64,000 bases of DNA from positions 94,984 through 158,983 of the forward strand of contig CAJUIT010000005.1 in the NCBI GenBank assembly GCA_910586565.1, in the 5' to 3' direction. Shown here in pieces: positions 1 to 6,760 of this stretch; within the stretch, counting starts at the first letter, position 1; every line of letters starts with the position of its first letter. The position numbers and the translations under genes are program-made. The notes beneath the pieces are model-generated. The model ran no database searches. It worked only from the letters and a program-made list of their open reading frames with translations, and was not told where the DNA came from. Source of the DNA: an uncultured Muribaculaceae bacterium (GTDB lineage Bacteria > Bacteroidota > Bacteroidia > Bacteroidales > Muribaculaceae).

Positions 1-1336
1 CCTTGGCGTAGAGCACCTCAACGGCACCTGCGCCACCCATAACGGCGATTTCGGCTGTGGGCCATGCGTAGTTCATGTCGCCGCGCAGCTGCTTGCAGCT
101 CATCACGATGTGGCTGCCGCCGTAGCTCTTGCGGAGTGTTACGGTTACTTTGGGCACGGTTGCCTCGCCGTAGGCGTAGAGCAGTTTAGCGCCGTGGAGA
201 ATCACACCGTTGTATTCCTGACCGGTGCCGGGGAGGAAGCCCGGAACGTCGACCAACGAAACGATGGGGATGTTGAAAGCGTCGCAGAAACGCACGAAAC
301 GTGCGGCTTTGCGCGAAGCGTTGCTGTCGAGCACGCCGGCAAGGAACTTGGGCTGGTTGGCCACGATGCCCACCGACTGACCGTTGAAACGGGCGAAGCC
401 GATGATGATGTTCTTGGCATAGTCGCGCTGGATTTCAAGGAATTCGCCGTTGTCGACGATAGCGCCGATAACGTTATACATGTCGTAGGGGCGGTTGGGG
501 CTGTCGGGCACGATGTCGTTGAGCGAATCCTCCATGCGGTCGATGGGGTCGGTGCATTCAACAACGGGTGCGTCCTCGAGGTTGTTCTGGGGGATGTAGC
601 TCAACAGCTTGCGAACGATTTTGATTGCTTCCTCGCCATCTTCGGCAGCGAAATGGGCAACGCCGCTTTTCTGTGAGTGAACGGTTGCACCGCCGAGGTC
701 CTCCTGGCTCACATCTTCGCCGGTTACGGTTTTAACAACCTTGGGGCCGGTGAGGAACATGTAGCTGATGCCCTTTGCCATGACGGTGAAGTCGGTGAGC
801 GCGGGTGAATAAACGGCACCGCCGGCGCAGGGGCCGAGGATCGCCGAAATCTGGGGAATCACACCCGATGCGAGGATGTTGCGCTGGAAAATTTCGGCAT
901 AGCCGGCGAGCGCGTTGATACCCTCCTGGATGCGGGCACCGCCCGAGTCGTTGAGGCCGATGACAGGCGCACCCATCTTCATGGCCATATCCATCACCTT
1001 GCAAATCTTCAGGGCCATTGTTTCAGAGAGCGAACCGCCGAATTCGGTGAAGTCCTGAGCGAACACATAGACCAGACGGCCGTCGATTGTGCCGTAGCCG
1101 GTCACAACGCCATCGCCAAGGAAAGTTTTCTTTTCCATGCCGAAGTTGTGGCAACGGTGGGTTACAAACATGTCGATTTCCTCAAACGATCCCTCGTCGA
1201 GAAGCTGGGCGATGCGTTCACGGGCGGTGTATTTGCCACGCTCATGCTGTTTTTCGATGGCCTTTTCGCCACCACCAATGCGAGCTTTCTCGCGCAAGGC
1301 AATCAGCTCCTGTATTTTTTCAAGTTGGCTGCTCAT
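1..1336 (-). CDS. mmdA: Acyl-CoA carboxyltransferase, methylmalonyl-CoA decarboxylase alpha subunit (3' end outside window)
   Basis: Reads leftward from an ATG at 1336 (MSSQLEKIQELIALREKAR) and is still open at base 1, giving about 445 codons of a family of roughly 515. The carboxyltransferase fold is clear: the oxyanion-hole segment NDSGGARIQEGI, then LGPCAGGAVYSPALTDF, and the C-half segments LVDVPGFLPGTGQEYNG and LRKSYGGSHIVM. In Bacteroidales this protein is the carboxyltransferase of the biotin-dependent methylmalonyl-CoA decarboxylase or propionyl-CoA carboxylase that interconverts methylmalonyl-CoA and propionyl-CoA in the succinate-propionate pathway. It lies 118 bp downstream of the epimerase gene on the same strand, which supports that pathway over other acyl-CoA carboxylases. 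Biotin carrier and membrane subunits would be expected beyond the left edge; that is inference. Confidence 0.93.
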   Translation of the reverse strand, partial: MSSQLEKIQELIALREKARIGGGEKAIEKQHERGKYTARERIAQLLDEGSFEEIDMFVTHRCHNFGMEKKTFLGDGVVTGYGTIDGRLVYVFAQDFTEFGGSLSETMALKICKVMDMAMKMGAPVIGLNDSGGARIQEGINALAGYAEIFQRNILASGVIPQISAILGPCAGGAVYSPALTDFTVMAKGISYMFLTGPKVVKTVTGEDVSQEDLGGATVHSQKSGVAHFAAEDGEEAIKIVRKLLSYIPQNNLEDAPVVECTDPIDRMEDSLNDIVPDSPNRPYDMYNVIGAIVDNGEFLEIQRDYAKNIIIGFARFNGQSVGIVANQPKFLAGVLDSNASRKAARFVRFCDAFNIPIVSLVDVPGFLPGTGQEYNGVILHGAKLLYAYGEATVPKVTVTLRKSYGGSHIVMSCKQLRGDMNYAWPTAEIAVMGGAGAVEVLYAK

Positions 1337-1454
1337 ATTTTCTGTTATGAGTTATTTTTGATTTGTTGAAATTTTCTTTGCTTGAACTCAAGGCGAAAAT
1401 TCGGCCGCATTTTCATGCTGACGGCTTTTCGTCTTTCGTCTCTTTGTCTCCCTT

Positions 1455-1874
1455 TTACTTATTAGGATCCTCGCAGAGTTCCACCAGGGTTCCTACGGTC
1501 GATTTGGGATGGAGGAAGGCGATGTTAAGACCTTCGGCACCCTTGCGCGGAGCCTTGTCGATGAGGCGGCAACCCTTCTCCTCAGCCTCGGCCAAAGCGT
1601 TGGCCACACCGTCGGCGATAGCAAAAGCCACATGCTGAATGCCGCCGCGGCCACCGTTGTTGGCGATGAATTTGGAGATAGCGCTGTCGTCGGCAGTGCC
1701 TTCGAGCAGTTCGATTTTGGTTTGACCAACCTTGAAGAAAGCGGTTTTCACCTTCTGGTCGGCAACTTCCTCGATGGCAAAACATTTAAGGCCGAGAATC
1801 TTCTCGTAGAAAGGGATAGCTTCCTCAAGCGAGGGAACGGCAATGCCGATGTGTTCGATATTGGAAATTTCCAT
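1455..1874 (-). CDS. mce: Methylmalonyl-CoA epimerase
   Basis: A 139-residue VOC-superfamily protein starting MEISNIEHIGIAVPSLEEAI and ending LVELCEDPNK, the normal length for the family. The N-terminal HIGIAV histidine and the C-terminal GTLVEL glutamate are typical metal ligands, and GGRGGIQHVAFAI supplies a middle-strand histidine. It converts (S)- to (R)-methylmalonyl-CoA between the carboxyltransferase and the B12-dependent mutase. It is the first gene of a probable two-gene leftward unit with mmdA. A Bacteroidetes-like -7 box (TAATTTTG on the minus strand, 1989-1996) lies about 115 bp upstream, but no well-placed -33 element was found. Confidence 0.95.
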   Translation of the reverse strand: MEISNIEHIGIAVPSLEEAIPFYEKILGLKCFAIEEVADQKVKTAFFKVGQTKIELLEGTADDSAISKFIANNGGRGGIQHVAFAIADGVANALAEAEEKGCRLIDKAPRKGAEGLNIAFLHPKSTVGTLVELCEDPNK

Positions 1875-2350
1875 AACTGTGTTTTTATTGGGTTTAGGGT
1901 TAAAAAATCAAATTTCGGGTGAGCATGGCTCATCGTCGGCAAAAGTTTCCAACAGGGCACAACAAACCCTATTATCACTTCTACGCAACAAAATTAGTAA
2001 ATTAAGTTTGTCAACGAAATTAGTTTGGAAATAAATTTGTTTCGCCAGCCACTTTTTCAGGTTAGCGAGATTCCCGCCAACGGGGCGCCGGGGAGCATCG
2101 CCGACACACCCAACCGTCATATCTGTCACTTCCACCTGCCACAATTGTCACCTCAACCCTGCTCTGTGTCATCTTTTCACCCCCTGAACCACCGGTAATG
2201 ACACATCTGCCACCGCTCACAACCTTTTTGGCACAACATTTGTTTTATTTTTGAATCGGCAAGCCACCGCAAGCCCCCGGGCTACCGTAGCATTGCCGCT
2301 TATAAATTCTGAAAGCAATAAAAAACTAACAAATAAAACCTTTTACTATT
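1875..2350. other. Divergent intergenic region between mce and dnaK
   Basis: A 476-bp stretch without a convincing gene. It carries a minus-strand -7 candidate for mce (1989-1996) and a plus-strand -7 candidate for dnaK (2246-2253). No CIRCE-like inverted repeat was recognised before dnaK. The middle (2050-2220) shows nothing I can name. Confidence 0.5.
2246..2253 (+). promoter_or_regulatory. Candidate -7 element for dnaK
   Basis: TATTTTTG fits the Bacteroidetes -7 consensus TAnnTTTG and lies 98 bp before the dnaK start. The only nearby TTG (2228-2230) is 15 bp away, shorter than the usual 19-21, so the assignment is tentative. Confidence 0.45.
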
Positions 2351-4264
2351 ATGGGAAAAATTATAGGTATTGACCTGGGAACCACCAACTCATGCGTATC
2401 AGTTCTTGAAGGCAAAGACCCCGTTGTTATCCCCAACAGCGAGGGACGCAACACAACCCCTTCGGTTGTCGCTTTCGTTGACGGAGGCGAACGCAAGGTG
2501 GGCGATCCTGCCAAACGTCAGGCAATCACCAACCCCGGCCGTACAATCTACTCAATCAAACGTTTCATGGGCGAAAACTTCGATCAGGTTCAGAAAGAAA
2601 TCGAACGTGTGCCCTACAAGGTTGTCCGCTCCGACAACAACACTCCCCGTGTTGACATCGACGGCCGCCAATACACCCCTCAGGAAATCTCGGCAATGAT
2701 TCTTCAGAAAATGAAGAAAACCGCTGAGGACTACCTCGGTCAGGAGGTGAAGGAAGCAGTCATCACCGTGCCTGCCTACTTCAACGACTCGCAGCGTCAG
2801 GCCACCAAGGAAGCCGGTGAAATTGCCGGTCTCACCGTGCGCCGTATCGTCAACGAGCCTACCGCTGCCGCACTCGCCTACGGACTCGACAAGAGCAACA
2901 AAGATCAGAAAATCGCTGTGTTCGACCTCGGTGGCGGCACATTCGATATCTCTATTCTCGAATTGGGCGACGGTGTGTTTGAAGTGAAATCAACCAACGG
3001 CGACACCCACCTCGGTGGCGACGACTTCGACCACGTGATTATCGACTGGCTGGCCGACGAATTCATCAAGGATGAGGGTGTTGACCTCCGTCAGGACCCG
3101 ATGGCGCTCCAGCGCTTGAAAGAGGCTGCCGAGAAAGCTAAAATCGAGCTTTCGTCGACTACCTCAACCGAAATCAACCTCCCCTACATCATGCCCGTGA
3201 ACGGTGTGCCCAAGCACCTCGTAAAGACACTTACCCGTGCCAAATTCGAGCAGCTGGCCGACCGTCTCATCAACGCCACCATCGCTCCCTGCGAACAGGC
3301 CCTCAAGGATGCCGGTCTGCAGGCCAAGGATATCGACGAAGTAATCCTCGTGGGTGGTTCAACCCGTATCCCCGCCATCCAGGCAATCGTTGAGAAATTC
3401 TTCGGCAAAGCTCCCTCCAAGGGGGTTAACCCCGACGAAGTGGTTGCCGTTGGTGCTGCCATCCAGGGTGGCGTTCTCTCGGGCGACGTGAAGGATGTGC
3501 TTCTGCTCGACGTTGTGCCTCTGTCGGTTGGTATCGAAACCCTCGGCGGCGTGATGACAAAGCTTATCGAAGCCAACACCACCATCCCTACCCGCAAGAG
3601 CGAAACATTCTCAACTGCCGCCGACAACCAGCCTTCGGTTGAAATCCACGTGCTTCAGGGCGAACGCCCCATGGCCAAGGACGACAAGACCCTCGGCAAA
3701 TTCCACCTCGACGGCATTGCACCCGCCCCCCGTGGCATTCCTCAGATTGAAGTAACTTTCGAAATCGACGCAAACGGTATTCTCAACGTTTCGGCCAAGG
3801 ATAAAGCCACCGGCAAGGAACAGAGCATCCGCATCGAGGCATCAAGCGGCCTTACCGACGCTGAAATTCAGCGCATGAAGGATGAGGCAGCCGCCAACGC
3901 CGCAGCCGACGCAAAAGAGAAGGAACGCATCGACAAGCTCAACCAGGCCGACGCAATCGTGTTCCAGACCGAGAAACAGCTCAGCGAACTCGGCGACAAG
4001 ATTCCCGCCGACAAGAAAGCTGCCATCGAAGCTGCCGTTGCCAAGCTGAAAGATGCCCACAAGGCTCAGGATATCGCCGCCATCGACGCCGCTATCAAGG
4101 AAATCGAAACCACCTTCGGTGCCGCCCAGCAGGATATCCTCAACGCTCAAGCTCAGGCCCAGCAGGCAGGTGCCCAGGGCACCCCTAACCCCGGAGCCTC
4201 CACCTCCTCCAACCCCGGCGCCGACGACCACGTCACCGACGTCGACTTCGAGGAAGTGAAGTAA
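2351..4264 (+). CDS. dnaK: Molecular chaperone DnaK (Hsp70)
   Basis: A 637-residue Hsp70 of normal length. The ATPase domain begins MGKIIGIDLGTTNSCVSV; phosphate-2 motif DLGGGTFDISIL (about residues 197-208) and adenosine motif VGGSTRIPAIQ (about 337-347) are intact. The substrate-binding domain follows, with LLLDVVPLSVGIETLGGV, then the helical lid and a linker rich in Ala, Gln, Gly and Pro. It ends VTDVDFEEVK, close to the EEVD-like DnaK terminus. It folds and protects proteins in the cytoplasm in ATP cycles driven by DnaJ and GrpE, neither of which is adjacent. It is monocistronic here, with a strong hairpin just downstream. Confidence 0.98.
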   Translation: MGKIIGIDLGTTNSCVSVLEGKDPVVIPNSEGRNTTPSVVAFVDGGERKVGDPAKRQAITNPGRTIYSIKRFMGENFDQVQKEIERVPYKVVRSDNNTPRVDIDGRQYTPQEISAMILQKMKKTAEDYLGQEVKEAVITVPAYFNDSQRQATKEAGEIAGLTVRRIVNEPTAAALAYGLDKSNKDQKIAVFDLGGGTFDISILELGDGVFEVKSTNGDTHLGGDDFDHVIIDWLADEFIKDEGVDLRQDPMALQRLKEAAEKAKIELSSTTSTEINLPYIMPVNGVPKHLVKTLTRAKFEQLADRLINATIAPCEQALKDAGLQAKDIDEVILVGGSTRIPAIQAIVEKFFGKAPSKGVNPDEVVAVGAAIQGGVLSGDVKDVLLLDVVPLSVGIETLGGVMTKLIEANTTIPTRKSETFSTAADNQPSVEIHVLQGERPMAKDDKTLGKFHLDGIAPAPRGIPQIEVTFEIDANGILNVSAKDKATGKEQSIRIEASSGLTDAEIQRMKDEAAANAAADAKEKERIDKLNQADAIVFQTEKQLSELGDKIPADKKAAIEAAVAKLKDAHKAQDIAAIDAAIKEIETTFGAAQQDILNAQAQAQQAGAQGTPNPGASTSSNPGADDHVTDVDFEEVK

Positions 4265-4295
4265 TCCATGAATTTAGAAATATTTAAATCAACAT

Positions 4296-4330
4296 AACCT
4301 GAGTGTAACTCGACGAGTTACGCTCAGGTT
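4296..4330 (+). terminator. Hairpin terminator after dnaK
   Basis: AACCTGAG-T-GTAACTCG pairs with CGAGTTAC-G-CTCAGGTT, giving about 17 bp with a T-G wobble and a tiny loop, 31 bp after the dnaK stop. The following TGTTAATAAA is only weakly T-rich. Confidence 0.75.
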
Positions 4331-4374
4331 TGTTAATAAATACAAACAATATAATAGCGCTTTATAAAAAAACG

Positions 4375-4382
4375 TATATTTG
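4375..4382 (+). promoter_or_regulatory. -7 element for the ATPase/TOPRIM pair
   Basis: TATATTTG matches TAnnTTTG and lies 27 bp before the ATG at 4409, placing the likely start of transcription about 20 nt upstream of the coding region. No good -33 TTG is seen at 19-21 bp. Confidence 0.5.
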
Positions 4383-4408
4383 CATATTAATCTGAAATAG
4401 CGCATCGA

Positions 4409-5449
4409 ATGTTCGAGAATCTGAAAATTGAAGGATATCGTGGAATTGCTAAAACCGAGTTATCTCAATTCGGTCGCATTAATCTTTTCTTTGGTAAAAA
4501 CAACTGTGGTAAATCCTCAATTCTCGAAGCTCTATTTTTGTTGACCGGACCGTCCAATCCAACATTACCTCTACTAATGAATCAATTACGAGGTATTTCC
4601 AAGCACACCCTTCAAACTATGGCGTTGGAATTTCATCAACCAGCCATTCATAATAGCATTTTCATTTTATCAGAAGGTAATGAAGCACGAGAATTGACTA
4701 TACAACTTGTCAAACGTGAAAATTCCAATGTAAACTTGAAAGATATTGTTCCAGGTGAAACATCATCTGTAACATATTCCTATGGATTTTCCACAACTTT
4801 TAGAATTCGACACGGTAATAAGAATTATAAATCTGAAGTTCTTATTAATCCTGAAAATGATACACAGGCTTCTCAAAATATTGCGTCTGATTATAAAGAA
4901 AGCATCATAGCTCGATTTATATCTTCAAGAATTAGTTTTAACATAGATTCTTCTGACTATGGGCAAATCATCCAAAATAAAGAAGAAGAGAGAATATTTG
5001 ACCTGATGCGGATAATAGAACCGCGTCTTATTGATATACAACTCGTAGGAAATGAATTTTTAGTGAATTTAGGAGGAGAGACGCGTTTACCTATAAATGT
5101 TATGGGTGATGGTTTTCTGAAAATTTTCAATTTGATTCTTGATATTCATTACAGCAAAAACGGCATTTTGATCGTTGACGAGCTTGATAATGGAATACAT
5201 TATTCCGTAATGCCGTTACTTTGGAAAGCAATTGATGAAGCTTGCACACGATTAAATGTTCAACTATTTGCCTCGACGCACAGCCTTGATCTTATTAAAG
5301 GTCTTGTCTCGGCATTTGATGATGAATACAATGTTCCTCACATCGCTGCATATAAACTTATCCGTCGCCCAGACGATGAGATTGCATCGGTAAGATATTC
5401 AATAGGAGAGCTTTCCTACAGCGTGAATCAAAATATAGAGATGAGATGA
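4409..5449 (+). CDS. ABC/OLD-type AAA ATPase, first gene of a two-gene putative defence cassette
   Basis: A 346-residue SMC/ABC-like ATPase. MFENLKIEGYRGIAKTEL is the N-terminal strand typical of RecF/OLD-type ATPases; Walker A is GKNNCGKSS (residues 29-37). A signature-like turn reads VMGDGFLK, Walker B is GILIVDELDNGIH near residues 251-263, and a switch histidine lies in ASTHSLDLIKG. It lacks the C-terminal TOPRIM domain of OLD proteins, but the next gene supplies a TOPRIM-like fold. The stop overlaps the next start in an ATGA (5446-5449), implying translational coupling. Its AT-rich composition differs from its neighbours and suggests acquisition. By analogy with PARIS AriA and Gabija GajA it could be a phage-sensing ATPase; that role is inference. 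Confidence 0.85.
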   Translation: MFENLKIEGYRGIAKTELSQFGRINLFFGKNNCGKSSILEALFLLTGPSNPTLPLLMNQLRGISKHTLQTMALEFHQPAIHNSIFILSEGNEARELTIQLVKRENSNVNLKDIVPGETSSVTYSYGFSTTFRIRHGNKNYKSEVLINPENDTQASQNIASDYKESIIARFISSRISFNIDSSDYGQIIQNKEEERIFDLMRIIEPRLIDIQLVGNEFLVNLGGETRLPINVMGDGFLKIFNLILDIHYSKNGILIVDELDNGIHYSVMPLLWKAIDEACTRLNVQLFASTHSLDLIKGLVSAFDDEYNVPHIAAYKLIRRPDDEIASVRYSIGELSYSVNQNIEMR

Positions 5450-6042
5450 TAGCCATATTATTAGAGACTGGAAAGAAATCTACTCCAGAATATGTATTTA
5501 TATTGACATTGCTGCGGCATCTTGGCTTCGATCCTGCACAGTATGAATTTATTACCGTAGGAGGCAAAGACAATTTATCTAATGTTACCACTAAAATGCG
5601 AGACATTGAGTTAAGTGGGGGAAAGAATGTCTTGATTTTTGATGCTGACACAGCTAAAAATGGAGGAGGATTCTCAACACGACTTTCAGAAATTAAAGCC
5701 ACTCTCTCATCAAAAAAAGTACACGCAGAAATTTTTCTTTTTCCTAATCATCACGATGACGGAGATTTCGAAACAGTGCTTGACAGAATTGCAAACCGAT
5801 CTTCACACAAATTATTTTTTGATTGTTTCTGCGACTTTGAATGCTGTGTATCTCATCAATATGTTGCTCCAAACCTTAAAGGGAAATTGCATACATATGT
5901 ATCATCTCAAACATGGCTAAACAAAAAGCAACGAGACAGTATTGGCAAAGGCGAATGGCTGTTTGACGACAACAGGCTTTGGAGTCTCGAATCGCATGAA
6001 CTGCAACCTCTTAAGGACTTTTTACGAAACAACCTATCTTAA
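5446..6042 (+). CDS. DUF3226/TOPRIM-like putative nuclease partner of the ATPase
   Basis: A 198-residue protein starting MIAILLETGKKSTPEYV. A TOPRIM-type acidic set is visible: Glu7 after the first hydrophobic strand, then NVLIFDADT with Asp66 and Asp68 after a second hydrophobic strand. Pattern and length fit DUF3226-like proteins, which I recall as TOPRIM-related. In OLD, Gabija and PARIS systems an ABC-type ATPase works with a TOPRIM nuclease, fused or as a separate subunit; here the two are separate and overlap by 4 bp. The C-terminal half (NHHDDGDFETVLDRI) keeps further acidic residues. Whether it cuts DNA, RNA or tRNA cannot be told. The host-foreign base composition continues through the gene. 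Confidence 0.75.
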   Translation: MIAILLETGKKSTPEYVFILTLLRHLGFDPAQYEFITVGGKDNLSNVTTKMRDIELSGGKNVLIFDADTAKNGGGFSTRLSEIKATLSSKKVHAEIFLFPNHHDDGDFETVLDRIANRSSHKLFFDCFCDFECCVSHQYVAPNLKGKLHTYVSSQTWLNKKQRDSIGKGEWLFDDNRLWSLESHELQPLKDFLRNNLS

Positions 6043-6075
6043 ACTCCAATTATATATTTTGTCCACAGATATTAA

Positions 6076-6600
6076 AACAACGTAAACGCCCGAATACTTG
6101 CCATCAAATATCTACGCTCATTGGGTTACAAGGTCGAAAACGATATGTTCAAGGCTCATTCATGGTATTTCCGCAACGCCCTCGTCCGCGCCAACTATCG
6201 CAATGTGGCCAAAGGAGTGGAACCGACAATAGAATTTCTCGTACTATTCTTCCGCAACCTCCTCTTTGGTGAGGAAAACGTGCTACGGAATCGCCATCTC
6301 CATATCCGGTGGCAAGATGTGAAACCTCAAAATGATGTGAAACCTCAAAATGATGTTTCAGAAGCGTTGAAACCTCAAAATGATGTTTCAAGAAAACTCC
6401 CCGAAGGCCTATCGCTAAAAGAAAGTGCTGTGCTTAAAGCTATAATCGCAGATACAGGCATCTCCATCGCTCAACTCTCCAAGAAAACCGGCCTCTCGAC
6501 GAGCACCATCGACCGTGTGATAAAATCTCTAAAGGATAAGCAGATTCTCTTCCGAACCGGATCCACCAAGCAAGTGAATTGGCAGGTTAATCCGGCATAA
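6076..6600 (+). pseudogene. C-terminal remnant of a Fic-family protein with winged HTH
   Basis: The frame is open from 6076, just after an in-frame TAA at 6073, and reads IKYLRSLGYKVEND, then SWYFRNALVRANY and FFRNLLFGEENVLRNR, segments resembling the C-terminal part of Bacteroidetes Fic proteins. The catalytic HPFxxGNGR motif and everything before it are absent. A short repeat follows (KPQNDV three times from copies of gaaacctcaaaatgatg, 6318-6390), then a winged-helix segment with SIAQLSKKTGLSTSTIDRVI. A TTG at 6121 could start a 159-residue protein, but this looks like the truncated end of an older gene whose 5' part was lost where the ATPase/TOPRIM cassette now lies. Confidence 0.6.
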
Positions 6601-6679
6601 TGCTCCATTAACCAACACACTCTATATTTGAGGAGGTGAAGTAAGGGATCATACCTGCATAATAGGTTATAAAAGAATA

Positions 6680-6710
6680 GGAAGCAGAGCCTTGGCGGCA
6701 AACTGCTTCC
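6680..6710. terminator. Hairpin between the Fic remnant and the LRR gene
   Basis: GGAAGCAG pairs with CTGCTTCC around a 15-nt loop and is followed on the plus strand by a pyrimidine-rich TGTTCTTCT. It lies between convergent transcription units and could serve both. A second small hairpin, TACCTTC-GGGG-AAGGTA, sits about 20 bp further, just past the end of the minus-strand gene. Confidence 0.55.
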
Positions 6711-6760
6711 TGTTCTTCTATTGTGCTGACGCTACCTTCGGGGAAGGTAAATCTTAGGGG

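Noticed and set aside
1934..2350. A CIRCE or other heat-shock operator before dnaK
   Set aside because: No 9-bp inverted repeat of that type could be found by eye.
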